56,954 nucleotides of DNA from JAKACA01 sp050010115 (GTDB lineage: Bacteria > Actinomycetota > Acidimicrobiia > Acidimicrobiales > Bog-793), in the NCBI GenBank assembly GCA_050010115.1, contig JBEKLQ010000014.1:1-56954 (forward strand), read 5' to 3'. Below are positions 26,286 to 36,954 of this stretch, one piece after another. A model generated the notes under the pieces. That model saw nothing but the letters and a program-made list of their open reading frames with translations. It searched no databases and had not been told where the DNA came from. Positions within the stretch are counted from its first letter, which is position 1. The number at the start of each line of letters is the position of its first letter. The translations under genes and the position numbers were made by a program.

Positions 26286-27116
26286 ATGCGGGTACCGGAC
26301 GACGAAATTCAAGGGGCCGTCGGCGACTATCTCGCCCTCAACCGGGCAAGCTGGGATGAACGGGTGCCGTTGCATCTGGCGAGTGGCTTCTATGCGGTGG
26401 ACCGGTTCGTGGCGGGAGAGGAGCACCTGCACGGATTCGAGATCGACGAGCTGGGCGACCTGAGTGGCAAGCGCATCGCCCATCTCCAGTGCCACCTCGG
26501 CATGGACACGCTCAGCCTGGCGAGGCACGGCGCTCAGGTCACCGGCCTTGATTTCTCCCCGCCTGCGATCGCCGAGGCGCGGGCGCTCGCGAGCAGTTGC
26601 GGGATGGGGGCTCGTTTCGTCGTGGCGAACGTCTACGACGCCGTGGAGGCGCTCGGCGAGACCTACGACGTCGTGTACACGGGCAAGGGTGCGCTGTGCT
26701 GGATCCCGGACCTCCGGGCATGGGCGAACGTCGTGGCTGCGTTGCTGGTACCCGGTGGAGCGCTGTACCTGAGCGAATTCCATCCGTTCCTGCAGATGCT
26801 CACGTACGAGACGCTCGAGTTCGAGTACCCCTACTTCAACGACCAGGCCGAAGTCTGGGACGACGGGAGCGACTACGCCGACCCCGATGCCAAGCTCGCG
26901 AACGAGCGCAGCGTCGAGTGGCCTCACCCGGTTTCAGAGGTGATCTGCTCGATCATCGACGCTGGCCTGAGGATCGAGTACTTCCATGAGTGGCGCGAGG
27001 TGTCGTTCGCTCGCTTCTCGTTCATGGAGCAGGTGGGGCCACGTCTCTACCGGATGCCGGCCGGTAAGCCCGACCTCCCGCTCATGTACTCGATCCGGGC
27101 ATCCAAGCCGACCTGA
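26286..27116 (+). CDS. Class I SAM-dependent methyltransferase
   Basis: 276 aa cytosolic enzyme with a Rossmann methyltransferase fold. Motif I is degenerate but recognisable (IAHLQCHLGMDTLSLAR, about residue 60), followed by VTGLDFSPPAIAEAR as motif II and LLVPGGALYLSEFHP as the motif III region. The N-terminus YLALNRASWDERVPLHL matches a common group of actinobacterial small-molecule methyltransferases. Substrate unknown. It ends 12 bp before hutH and may be co-transcribed, though hutH has a possible promoter of its own. Confidence 0.85.
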   Translation: MRVPDDEIQGAVGDYLALNRASWDERVPLHLASGFYAVDRFVAGEEHLHGFEIDELGDLSGKRIAHLQCHLGMDTLSLARHGAQVTGLDFSPPAIAEARALASSCGMGARFVVANVYDAVEALGETYDVVYTGKGALCWIPDLRAWANVVAALLVPGGALYLSEFHPFLQMLTYETLEFEYPYFNDQAEVWDDGSDYADPDAKLANERSVEWPHPVSEVICSIIDAGLRIEYFHEWREVSFARFSFMEQVGPRLYRMPAGKPDLPLMYSIRASKPT

Positions 27117-27122
27117 CATACT
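27117..27122 (+). promoter_or_regulatory. Possible -10 CATACT before hutH
   Basis: CATACT lies six bases before ATG 27129, again close enough for a leaderless transcript. The match to TANNNT is imperfect. Confidence 0.25.
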
Positions 27123-27128
27123 CCCGGG

Positions 27129-28699
27129 ATGCCTGATGCAGCCGTCAATGGAGATGGCGTGTCCACCGCAGCCGGACACCCGGTGGAGCTCGGTGGCACC
27201 CTGAGCCTCGACGACGTCGTGTCCGTCGCTCGCGGAGCACCCGTTCGATTGAGCGACAGCGCCCGCCAGCGCATCGCCGTGTCCCGGGAGGTCGTGGAGC
27301 GAGCCGTGAGCTCCGGGGCGATCGTCTACGGGGTGACGACCGGGTTCGGCAGCCTTGCCGACATCATGCTGACGCCGTCGGACGCGACTGCCCTGCAGCA
27401 CTCCTTGCTTCGGTCTCACGCCGTCGCGGTAGGTCCGGAGCTGTCCGCCGAAGAGGTACGGGCGATGCTGGTGCTCCGGGCTCACCTGCTCGCCCTCGGG
27501 CACTCGGGCGTCCGGCTCGAGGTGGCCGAGCGCTTCGTCGCCCTGCTCGACCACGGGATCCTGCCGATCGTCCCTGAGCAAGGCTCGCTCGGGGCATCCG
27601 GCGATCTCGCGCCGCTCGCCCACCTCGCCCTCGGCGCTGTAGGGGAGGGCAAGGTGCACTACGGGGGCGAGGTCGTACCGGCCCGGGATGCCCTCGCCCG
27701 AGTCGGCCTCGAGCCGCTCGAGCTCAGGGCGAAGGAAGGGCTCGCCCTCATCAACGGCACGCAGGGCATGACGGCCATCGGCGCCCTGGCCGCGGCGAAG
27801 GCGCTCAACCTGGCCAAGAGCGCCGACATCGCGGCTGCCCTGACCATCGAAGGCATCCTCGGGACTGACCAGGCCTTCGACGCCCGGGTCATCGGCCTAC
27901 GGCCGCACCCCGGGCAGCAGGCCTCAGCCGAAAACCTTGTTCGGCTGCTCGCCGGCAGTGAGGTGCTGGCGTCACACCGAGAGAGTCATCACATCGTCCA
28001 GGACGCCTACTCCATCCGCTGCGCCCCCCAGGTGCACGGCGCTTTCCGCGACGTGCTCGCCAACACGATCCGCACGCTCAGCTACGAGTTCGCAGCCGTC
28101 TCCGACAACCCGATCGTGCTGCCGGACGACGACGAGATCCTTTCGTGCGGGAACTTCCACGGGCAGCCGGTCGGTCACGCCTGCGACTCGCTGGCGGCAG
28201 CCTGCGTGGGATTGGCCTCGATCTCGGAGCGGCGCCTGTTCCGCCTGCTCGACACGAAGACCTCCAACGGCCTCCCACCGTTCCTCGTCGGCCAAGCCGG
28301 CGTGAACTCCGGGTTCATGGTCTGCCAGTACACGGCCGCCTCGCTCGTATCGGAGTCCAAGAGCCTCGCCCACCCGGCGACGATCGACTCGATCCCGTCC
28401 TCCGCCGGCCAGGAGGACCACGTCAGCATGGGCATGATCGCTGCCCGACACGCCCGCGACTGCGTGCGCAACACCGGGGCGGTCATCGCTTTAGAGGTGC
28501 TCGCTGCGGCTCAGGCGTGCGACTTGCGAGCGCCCCTGCGGCCGTCACCGGGATCGAGCGCTGCCGTGCGAGCACTGCGGGAGCTGGTGGCGCCGCTCGA
28601 AGCTGACCGAGAGCTAAAACCGGACGTCGACGCTGTCATCGGGTTCGTGTCCGGAGGGGCACTGGTCCAGGCAGTCGAGCACGAGATCGGAGTACTGCG

Positions 28700-28703
<4 letters not shown>
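27129..28703 (+). CDS. hutH: Histidine ammonia-lyase HutH
   Basis: 524 aa; converts L-histidine to urocanate and ammonia, first step of histidine degradation. The Ala156-Ser157-Gly158 triad in GSLGASGDLAPLAHLA forms the MIO prosthetic group; the catalytic Tyr is in VYGVTTGFG (about residue 67). Further family blocks are QDAYSIRCAPQVHG and SSAGQEDHVSMG. First gene of hutH-hutU-hutF-hutI; its stop overlaps the hutU ATG (ATGA). No dedicated hut repressor gene is visible in the window. Confidence 0.97.
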
Positions 28704-30391
<1,688 letters not shown>

Positions 30392-30393
30392 CG

Positions 30394-31821
30394 ATGCTCT
30401 TCGCCGAACGGGCGTGGCTCGGGGCCGAGACGGGCATCGCTACCGGTGTCCTGATCTCTCATGACGACCGCGGTGAGATCACCGAGGTCCGGACCGGTGT
30501 CGATGCTGCTTCGTATCCCTCCGCCGTGCTCCTCGGCGGGGACGTGTGCCTTCCAGGCTTCGTCAACGCCCACTCGCATGCGTTCCACCGGGCGTTGCGG
30601 GGGGTGAGCGAGACACGCTCGGGCGACTTCTGGACCTGGCGCGAGCTTATGTACTCGGTGGCGGGCCGGCTCGATCCCGATTCGTACCGCTCGCTCGCGG
30701 AGCTCGTGTATGCCGAGATGCTGCTCGCCGGCTACACCGCTGTCGGGGAGTTCCACTACCTCCACCACGGCGCCGCCGGCGTCCCGTACTCCGATCCGAA
30801 TTCGATGGGTATCGCGCTGATCGACGCCGCTTCGGCTGCCGGGATCCGTCTCACCCTTCTCGATGCCTGCTACTTGCAGGCCGGTGTCGATGGTTCGCCC
30901 TTGTCGGGGGTGCAGCTGCGGTTCGGCGACGGCTCGGGCGAGCGGTGGTCGGAACGGTTCTCGCAGTTGTCGCAGTTGTCGCAGTCGGCCACCGCGTCCC
31001 GCCGGCTCGGCGTCGCCATCCATAGCGTGCGGGCCGTGCCACGGCCTGCCATGGGCACAGTCATCGCCGTCGCTCACTCGAACGAGCTGCCCCTGCATGT
31101 CCATCTCTCCGAGCAACGGCGGGAGAACGAGGAGTGCCTGAAGGTCGTCGGGCTGACGCCGACGGATCTGCTCGCCTCGGTGGGCGCTCTGACTGGTGGC
31201 ACGACGGCCGTGCACGCCACGCATCTCACCGCCTCGGACCTCACTCGGCTCGGTCTCGCTCGTTGTGGCGTGTGCGCCTGCCCGACCACCGATCGGGATC
31301 TCGGCGATGGCGTAGGCCAATTCGCTGAACTGGCCGAGGCGGGGGCTGTGCTGTCGATCGGAAGCGACAGTCACGCGGTGATCGACCCCTTCGAGGAGAC
31401 CCGAGCTGTCGAGCTCAACTCGCGGTTGTTCGAGGAGCGTCGCGGGTTGTGGAAGGTGTCGGCGCTGCTCTCGGCAGCAACGCTGGGAGGGGCTCGCGCC
31501 CTCGGTTGGCCTTCGGGTGGTCTCGCAGTTGGGGGTCTGGCTGACCTGGTCTCGGTGCGGCTGGACTCGGTGCGATTGGCCGGTGCTTCGCTCGGGTTGG
31601 CGTCGGCGTCCGCGTCGGCGTCCGCGTCCGCCTCGGATCCCGCTGCCGATGAGGCGCTGCTCGCCCGTGTCGTGTTCGGGGCGGGTGCAGCCGACGTCGA
31701 CACGGTGGTGGTCGGGGGCAAGGTGATGGTGCAAGGTGGCGAGCACGTGACGCTGGGCTCTCCGCGGCGGGTGGCTGAGCGGCTCGGGCAGGCTGTCGGT
31801 GTCGCACTGGGGGTTGACTGA
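30394..31821 (+). CDS. hutF: Formimidoylglutamate deiminase HutF
   Basis: 475 aa amidohydrolase that converts N-formimino-L-glutamate to N-formyl-L-glutamate and ammonia. Metal-binding HAHSHAFHR-like block is FVNAHSHAFHRALRG; further ligands lie in LHVHLSEQRRENEEC and LSIGSDSHAVIDPFEE. ATG 30394 has GGAG five bases upstream; GTG 30388 in frame overlaps the hutU stop and is an alternative. A run (AS)n near residue 405 and SQLSQLSQS near residue 192 come from short DNA repeats. Its presence implies the two-step HutF/HutG route rather than direct formimidase cleavage. Confidence 0.93.
   Translation: MLFAERAWLGAETGIATGVLISHDDRGEITEVRTGVDAASYPSAVLLGGDVCLPGFVNAHSHAFHRALRGVSETRSGDFWTWRELMYSVAGRLDPDSYRSLAELVYAEMLLAGYTAVGEFHYLHHGAAGVPYSDPNSMGIALIDAASAAGIRLTLLDACYLQAGVDGSPLSGVQLRFGDGSGERWSERFSQLSQLSQSATASRRLGVAIHSVRAVPRPAMGTVIAVAHSNELPLHVHLSEQRRENEECLKVVGLTPTDLLASVGALTGGTTAVHATHLTASDLTRLGLARCGVCACPTTDRDLGDGVGQFAELAEAGAVLSIGSDSHAVIDPFEETRAVELNSRLFEERRGLWKVSALLSAATLGGARALGWPSGGLAVGGLADLVSVRLDSVRLAGASLGLASASASASASASDPAADEALLARVVFGAGAADVDTVVVGGKVMVQGGEHVTLGSPRRVAERLGQAVGVALGVD
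31600..31636 (+). repeat. Short tandem repeat coding Ala-Ser run in HutF
   Basis: Units of gcgtcggcgtcc and gcgtccgcctcg give an (Ala-Ser)5-like run inside a surface loop of HutF. Confidence 0.75.
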
Positions 31822-33077
31822 TGCTCGTGCTCCGTTCGATCGGGCGGCTGTTCACCGCCGGCGCTGCCGGCGCTGCCGGGGCTGCCGGCGCTGCCGGCGC
31901 TGGCGGCGCTGGCGGGCCCGTCGGCACGGTCTCCGGCGCCGTGGTGGCCGTGCGTGATGGCCTTATCGCATACGCCGGCCCTGAAGCTGGGTTCGTTGAC
32001 GGCATCGGTCACGGCGCTGAATGGCAAGCAGCGGAGGTCGTCGATCTCGGCGGGGCGTTGGTCACGCCCGGTCTCGTCGATGCTCACACGCACCCGCTCT
32101 ACGGCGGGAACCGGTTCGCGGAGATCGCCATGCGTTCTGCTGGAGCGTCCTACTCCGAGATCGCCGCTGCCGGTGGTGGCATCGCCTCGACCGTGGCCGC
32201 CACACGTGCCACGCCGGCCGCGATTTTGGAAGCCGGCGTGCGAGATCGGCTGCGCTCGTGGCTTGCCTCGGGGACGACCACGGTCGAGGCCAAGACCGGC
32301 TATCACTTGAACGAGGCAGGCGAGCTCGAGGCGGTGGGGATCCTCGCTCGGCTGGCGCTCGAGGACTCGATGCCATCAGTCGAGGTGACGTGGCTCGCCG
32401 GCCACGGCGTCGGTCCCGAGTTCGCCGGCGATCAGGAGGGCTACGCCGCCGCCGTGTGCGAGTGGGCGACCGCTGCGCGCTCAGCCGGCGCCCGGCATGC
32501 CGACGTGTTCTGTGACGAGGGCTACTTCACCGTCGATCAGACCCGCCGCATGCTGGGAGCCGCCCTCCGCGCAGGCTTGGTGCCGAGAATCCACGCCGAC
32601 GAGCTCGCACGGACCGGCGGCTCCCAGCTTGCGGCGGAGCTCGGCTGCGCGTCCGCTGACCACCTCCTCCGGATCAAGGAGGCCGACGCTCGAGCTCTCG
32701 CTGCGTCGGGAGTCGTGGCAACCCTTGCACCTGTGACGGCATTGGCCATGGGCAGGACTCCGCCCGTGCGGACGCTCGTGGATGCCGGGGCCACCATCGC
32801 TCTCGGATCGGATCACAACCCCGGTACCTGTGGCACGACGTCGATGAGCCTCATCGTGGCACTCGCGATTGCTGAGCTTGGGCTGTCCGTGGATGCGGCG
32901 CTCGTGGCCGCCACCGCCGGCGGAGCGGCCTCACTGCGCCTTGTCGATCGAGGCCGGATCGCAGCTGGTCTGCGGGCGGACCTCGTCGCATGGGACGCCG
33001 ACCACGAGGGAGCATTCGCTTGGAGCTACGGCCTCGGGCCACTTGGCGTGTGGAAGGCCGGCCACCGGCTCGGCTGA
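31821..33077 (+). CDS. hutI: Imidazolonepropionase HutI
   Basis: 418 aa amidohydrolase hydrolysing 4-imidazolone-5-propionate to formiminoglutamate. Metal ligands are in VDAHTHPLYGGNR, plus IHADEL and GSDHNPGTCGT. ATG 31821 shares its first base with the hutF stop (TGATG). Residues 13-33 are a repetitive Gly-Ala stretch from a gccggcgct-type repeat not normal for the family. The TGA stop is the first repeat unit of the octamer array that follows. Confidence 0.96.
   Translation: MLVLRSIGRLFTAGAAGAAGAAGAAGAGGAGGPVGTVSGAVVAVRDGLIAYAGPEAGFVDGIGHGAEWQAAEVVDLGGALVTPGLVDAHTHPLYGGNRFAEIAMRSAGASYSEIAAAGGGIASTVAATRATPAAILEAGVRDRLRSWLASGTTTVEAKTGYHLNEAGELEAVGILARLALEDSMPSVEVTWLAGHGVGPEFAGDQEGYAAAVCEWATAARSAGARHADVFCDEGYFTVDQTRRMLGAALRAGLVPRIHADELARTGGSQLAAELGCASADHLLRIKEADARALAASGVVATLAPVTALAMGRTPPVRTLVDAGATIALGSDHNPGTCGTTSMSLIVALAIAELGLSVDAALVAATAGGAASLRLVDRGRIAAGLRADLVAWDADHEGAFAWSYGLGPLGVWKAGHRLG
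31858..31912 (+). repeat. Tandem repeat coding Gly-Ala run near the HutI N-terminus
   Basis: Repeats of gccggcgct and close variants, about six units, encode GAAGAAGAAGAAGAGG. Confidence 0.8.
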
Positions 33078-33225
33078 CCCGCTGATCGGCTGACCCGCTG
33101 ATCGGCTGACCCGTTGAGCCGCTGAGCCGCTGATCGGCTGACCCGTTGACCCGTTGAGCCGTTGAGCCGCTGATCGGCTGACCCGTTGAGCCGCTGAGCC
33201 GTTGAGCCGTTGAGCCGTTGACTAG
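33074..33225. repeat. 8-bp tandem repeat array after hutI (18 full units plus a degenerate one)
   Basis: Eighteen consecutive octamers of the form YTGANCSG run from 33074 to 33217: CTGACCCG, CTGATCGG, TTGAGCCG, CTGAGCCG and one TTGACCCG in mixed order. A degenerate TTGACTAG unit closes the array. Each unit contains TGA; because 8 is not a multiple of 3, stops occur in every plus frame. The first unit supplies the hutI stop codon. The array occupies the convergent gap between hutI and the HNH gene. Too short-period for CRISPR. Confidence 0.95.
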
Positions 33226-33336
33226 CACTCGCGCGACCATTGGCGAGCCGGCACAAGTTGGGAACGCACTCGCGACTGCTTACGCCGGCGGAGGCTCACG
33301 CTCACCATCGGGCTCGGGCTCACGTTCGGGCTTGGG

Positions 33337-34971
33337 CTAGGGCTTGGGCTTGGGCTCGGGCTTGCGCACGGGCTCACGCTCGGGCTTGCGATTGCACTCA
33401 ATTTCACCCTCCCCGCCACTTTCCCTGGCCGAGGAGTCGGGTGCGACCCACTCCCAATGTTCGGGCCCGCCTTTGAGCTGATAGCCCCGGTGGGTCTTCA
33501 TCGCATGATGCGGCGTGCACAGTCGGGCGAGGTTGTCTAGCGAAGTGGCACCGCCGGCACTCCATGGATCGGTGTGGTCGTACTGGAGGCCGAACGTCCG
33601 GCCACAGCCAGGGACCACGCAGCAAGGATCCCGGAACTGCAGAGCTGTTCGTTGGTGAGCTCTCGGGTAGCGCCCGAAGTGGAGCACCGCTTGGATGTCC
33701 ACTCCGCTGGTGATGACGAATTTCAAGAAACAGTCTCCAAACAGCTCGCGTGCGACCGACACCGGCACAGGTCCCACTCCGGGTATCTCGCACATCTCCC
33801 CGGTCAGCACCTCGCCGCGCCGCAAGGCGGCAAGGTCGACTCGGCAGATCACGACGGCGCCCGGCGGCTTGGCCCTGCGCCCCTTCTTGGACTTCGGCGA
33901 CACGCCGCCGCCGCCTCCGTCCTGCTCGCGCAGGGCCGGAGGGCCAGGCGGCAAACCGTAGGCAGGAGACGCACGCAGGCCACCGGTTCCCCGATCGAGG
34001 TCGGTGGGGTCCGCAAGTTCACCGCTGCCAGCCCATCCGGAACCTGCCAGAACGGTGTCGCGCCTCTGGCTGTCGCCGGCAGCACCCCTCACGTCAACTT
34101 CAGCGAGCGGATCCTCGATATCGCCTCGGTCCGTGAAGTCGCTCGGATCGACCGTGTCGCCTGGGTCCCAGCCGCCGACACCACCCGCGCCCGTGCCGAT
34201 CACGCAGCCGCCGGCGTGCCCGAACGCATCAGCCGCGTCGCCAACGCTCTGGGTGCCCAGCCATTCGCCGGTTACAACCGCCACGAGCGCATCGGCAAGG
34301 TGCGCCTCGCCGGGCTCACGACGACCCTCCCGACGAGCCTCGTCGAAGAAGAAATCCGACGCTGGCTGCAGGATCGAGAGCACCTTGGCTCCGGCGTCCG
34401 GTGTGAGGGAGAACTGCCCCTTGAAGCCGCCGTCGGAACCAGTAAAGGTCCGTAGGTACCGACCCTTGCGGATCGCCTCGTAGCGGGCTTCGTCGTCCTC
34501 CTTCGAACGGGCTGCCGCCTTCACCCTCTCCGCTTCTTCACGGAGCCGACGAAGCGAGCCGGTGCGTGCGGTGTCGAGCAGTGAAGACTCCGATCCGGGA
34601 TCTTTCGAGGCGGCGTCGGCCACCGTCCGAGCCATGGTCGGCGATAGCTGACCAGCACGCACCGCCTTGTCCAGCAACGGCAAGTCCGACAAGCTCGAAG
34701 CCGTCTGAAGGGCATCCTGGGCTCGGCCCCGCGGCTCTCCCGACAGCGCGGCCAGCCAGCTGGCGGGGTCAGCGTGACCAGCCCGGCGGTGCGCGCCGGC
34801 GCCAGCAGCCCTGGCGGCGCACAAGGCTTTGCCCGCAGCGCAGAGGTTCTCGCCCTCGACGAAGGCCGAGACCAGCGCCAGCGCATCGGAGCACTCAAGC
34901 GCCTCGGCATCGAGCGTCGCCACGATCGAGGAAAGCTCGGAGACAGCCGCACAAAGTCTCGCGATCGACAC
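33337..34971 (-). CDS. DUF222-HNH endonuclease-like protein (13E12-type family)
   Basis: About 544 aa. The N-terminal helical DUF222 region (to about residue 430) is interrupted by a low-complexity Gly/Asp linker. The C-terminal HNH domain has CCVVPGCGRTFGLQYDH, then ATSLDNLARLCTPHHAMKTH with zinc Cys and catalytic His residues. A Lys/Glu/Pro repeat tail (KPEREPVRKPEPKPKP) ends at TAG 33337-33339. GTG 34971 is chosen because GGAGG (34977-34981) lies 5 bp upstream; longer in-frame starts reach 35064. A LexA-type operator sits upstream at 35084-35097. These proteins are multicopy in Actinobacteria and their function is not settled. Confidence 0.88.
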   Translation of the reverse strand: MSIARLCAAVSELSSIVATLDAEALECSDALALVSAFVEGENLCAAGKALCAARAAGAGAHRRAGHADPASWLAALSGEPRGRAQDALQTASSLSDLPLLDKAVRAGQLSPTMARTVADAASKDPGSESSLLDTARTGSLRRLREEAERVKAAARSKEDDEARYEAIRKGRYLRTFTGSDGGFKGQFSLTPDAGAKVLSILQPASDFFFDEARREGRREPGEAHLADALVAVVTGEWLGTQSVGDAADAFGHAGGCVIGTGAGGVGGWDPGDTVDPSDFTDRGDIEDPLAEVDVRGAAGDSQRRDTVLAGSGWAGSGELADPTDLDRGTGGLRASPAYGLPPGPPALREQDGGGGGVSPKSKKGRRAKPPGAVVICRVDLAALRRGEVLTGEMCEIPGVGPVPVSVARELFGDCFLKFVITSGVDIQAVLHFGRYPRAHQRTALQFRDPCCVVPGCGRTFGLQYDHTDPWSAGGATSLDNLARLCTPHHAMKTHRGYQLKGGPEHWEWVAPDSSARESGGEGEIECNRKPEREPVRKPEPKPKP

Positions 34972-34976
34972 CACAG

Positions 34977-34981
34977 CCTCC
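34977..34981 (-). promoter_or_regulatory. Ribosome-binding site GGAGG deciding the DUF222-HNH start
   Basis: On the minus strand GGAGG is followed by 5 bases and GTG 34971, favouring this start over the unsupported codons at 34989 and 35064. Confidence 0.6.
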
Positions 34982-35083
34982 TTCGACACCCACGCGCCCG
35001 ACCCGGCGCGACAAGACTGACCAAAGGCGTGACGATCACGCGAGACGCACGCCACTCGCATCACCGAAACCCGCTGACTGAAG

Positions 35084-35097
35084 CGAACGTACGTTCG
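35084..35097. promoter_or_regulatory. LexA-type SOS box CGAACGTACGTTCG
   Basis: A perfect 14-bp palindrome containing GAAC-N4-GTTC, the core of the actinobacterial LexA operator. It lies immediately downstream of a TATACT -10 hexamer (35099-35104, minus strand), so LexA bound here would cover the transcription start of the DUF222-HNH gene. SOS boxes before 13E12-type genes are known in mycobacteria. Confidence 0.8.
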
Positions 35098-35098
35098 T

Positions 35099-35104
35099 AG
35101 TATA
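35099..35104 (-). promoter_or_regulatory. -10 hexamer TATACT of the DUF222-HNH gene
   Basis: TATACT on the minus strand directly abuts the LexA-type palindrome. No good -35 hexamer is visible. Confidence 0.6.
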
Positions 35105-35139
35105 GCAGGAGGGTGCGCGTCGAGGCGTGGGTCGGCAAA

Positions 35140-36951
35140 CTACGCGCTGCCGACGACCCCTGGGCCGGTTGGTGGCGCGGGTGAGCTTTCCGCTGTCGGC
35201 GGCGACCACACCAGCAACACCGTGAGCGTAAGAACGCCGCACGCCGCCGAGATCAGCAGCACAAAACCATCGACAGGCGGGTGCCAGATACCGCTGAACA
35301 CTCCGCTCAACGGCCCGTCCGCTCCGACCATGAACCGGCGGAGGTCCCAGAGCAACGATGTGAACTGGCTCCCCGCCAACAGCAGCGCCACACCCAGCAC
35401 AGCCCACGAAACCCGCCGGCGCGACATCAATCCGCCACCCTTACGGCCGGCGCTGTCGTCCGCGGGGCCGCCAGTCGCGTGGCCGCCAGTCGCCGGTCTG
35501 CCGCCCCCACCACCGCCGCCCACAAAGCCGCCGCCACCACTCTCACCAGCAGAACCGCCGGCGCCCGCCACCTGGACCCCGGCCCCGGCCTGCACCCTGG
35601 TCCCGGCGCCCGCCAGCACCACCGCGCGCCGCCCAGGCCCCCGCGCCCGCTCGAACCACGACGTCAGCACGTACCCGGCGAAGATGGGCGAGCCGACACC
35701 GATCGCCACCGTGTACCGGCCTTGCCAGATCAGCCCGTAGTGCCGGCCGGACACGACCCCGACGGCGATCGGCACGGCGATGATCCCGACGAGCAACGCC
35801 AGCAGCACGAGCCGCTGGCGCCACGAGCCCACTACGAGCGCCCCCGCCACGAGCACCGCGAACGACCCGACGACGACCGTGGTGGCGAATGGCGGTGCCG
35901 GGATGTTGTTGGCCCCGAAGACGCCGACCATCTCCGCCAGGTAGTGAGGCGTCCCATCGAGCGAATGAATGAACAGCCACCCGTCCGACAGGTGGTTCGG
36001 GAAGCCGAGCTCGTCCAAACCGTGCTCGCCGAGGATCCAGGCCACCGCCGCCAACGCCACGACGACCAACACGCAACCGGCGACAAGGACATCCCGCCGC
36101 CGCGACAGCTCGCGCAGGCGTCCGGCGTTGGCACCCAGCAGCGCTGCACCGACTGCGATCACGACCCACACCGGCGACAACCCTCGGGCCAAGCCCAACA
36201 AGCTCCCCGACACAGCGGCGACAACGACCTCCACCCGGGCGGCACGGCCCGGCCACGACGTGGTCAGGCCCAGCACTGCGCACCAGAAGCACACCGCCGC
36301 AGTCATCTCCATCCCGTTCGGGTTGACCGACCCCGAGTAGTAGATGACTGTCGGCGTGGCCGCGACGAGAACCGCCAGCGCGACGAGCCGCGACCGCCGG
36401 AGCGCCAGCCACAACGCCGTGCCGAGCAACAACGCGTTGACGAGCGCGCTCGCAAGCCTCATGACGAATACCCCGCCTCTCCCGGGATACGCCAGGCTCG
36501 GCAGGCCCACGACGGCGTAGTAGAGCGGTGGGTAATGACCGACGTAGGTTGTCACACGGACGAGGTGATCGGGGCCCGACAGCGGCGGTGCACACACCGC
36601 CGTCGTGTTCAAGTTGAAGATGTAACACCAGTACCGAAACGCGTTGGCCTGCTGCAGGAAGCCCGGCACGAGCACCGTCGTGTTGGGGTTGCCGGCCTGC
36701 GCGTAGACCGGCCGCCCGATCAGCTGGCCACGCACGATCGCCTCCGCCCGGATCACGTGGGCCGGCTCGTCCGGACCGCTGATGAGCGGATTCGCCAGAG
36801 CCCAGGCGGACATCAGCAGGAAGAAACCCACCACCGCCGCCACCCACACACCCCAGCCGACCCGATGACCGACCCGATGACCGACCCGATGACCGGCACC
36901 GGGGCCGGGCTCGACAGCATCGTCAGAGCTGCTGACAGCGGTTGGGGCCAA
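35140..36951 (-). CDS. DUF2142-type multi-pass membrane protein
   Basis: 603 aa integral membrane protein with roughly ten to twelve helices. After the first helix (WVAAVVGFFLLMSAWALA) comes NPLISGPDEPAHVIRAEAIVRGQL, the conserved acidic loop of DUF2142/GT-C-like proteins; VGHYPPLYYAVVGLP and YYSGSVNPNGMEM are further family blocks. Probably a glycosyltransferase or polymerase-like enzyme using lipid-linked sugars (inference). The start appears to be TTG 36951, three bases after the preceding gene, so it may be the last gene of the sulfur operon by read-through. The N-terminus contains three HRVG units from a 12-bp repeat. A Gly-rich loop lies near residue 475. Confidence 0.82.
   Translation of the reverse strand: MAPTAVSSSDDAVEPGPGAGHRVGHRVGHRVGWGVWVAAVVGFFLLMSAWALANPLISGPDEPAHVIRAEAIVRGQLIGRPVYAQAGNPNTTVLVPGFLQQANAFRYWCYIFNLNTTAVCAPPLSGPDHLVRVTTYVGHYPPLYYAVVGLPSLAYPGRGGVFVMRLASALVNALLLGTALWLALRRSRLVALAVLVAATPTVIYYSGSVNPNGMEMTAAVCFWCAVLGLTTSWPGRAARVEVVVAAVSGSLLGLARGLSPVWVVIAVGAALLGANAGRLRELSRRRDVLVAGCVLVVVALAAVAWILGEHGLDELGFPNHLSDGWLFIHSLDGTPHYLAEMVGVFGANNIPAPPFATTVVVGSFAVLVAGALVVGSWRQRLVLLALLVGIIAVPIAVGVVSGRHYGLIWQGRYTVAIGVGSPIFAGYVLTSWFERARGPGRRAVVLAGAGTRVQAGAGVQVAGAGGSAGESGGGGFVGGGGGGGRPATGGHATGGPADDSAGRKGGGLMSRRRVSWAVLGVALLLAGSQFTSLLWDLRRFMVGADGPLSGVFSGIWHPPVDGFVLLISAACGVLTLTVLLVWSPPTAESSPAPPTGPGVVGSA
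36859..36894 (+). repeat. 12-bp tandem repeat (3 exact copies) in the DUF2142 gene
   Basis: gacccgatgacc occurs three times in a row (36859, 36871, 36883), coding HRVG units in the cytosolic N-terminus. Confidence 0.95.
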
Positions 36952-36954
36952 GTC

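Noticed and set aside
33074..33225. CRISPR array
   Set aside because: The period is 8 bp with no unique spacers, and no cas genes are present.
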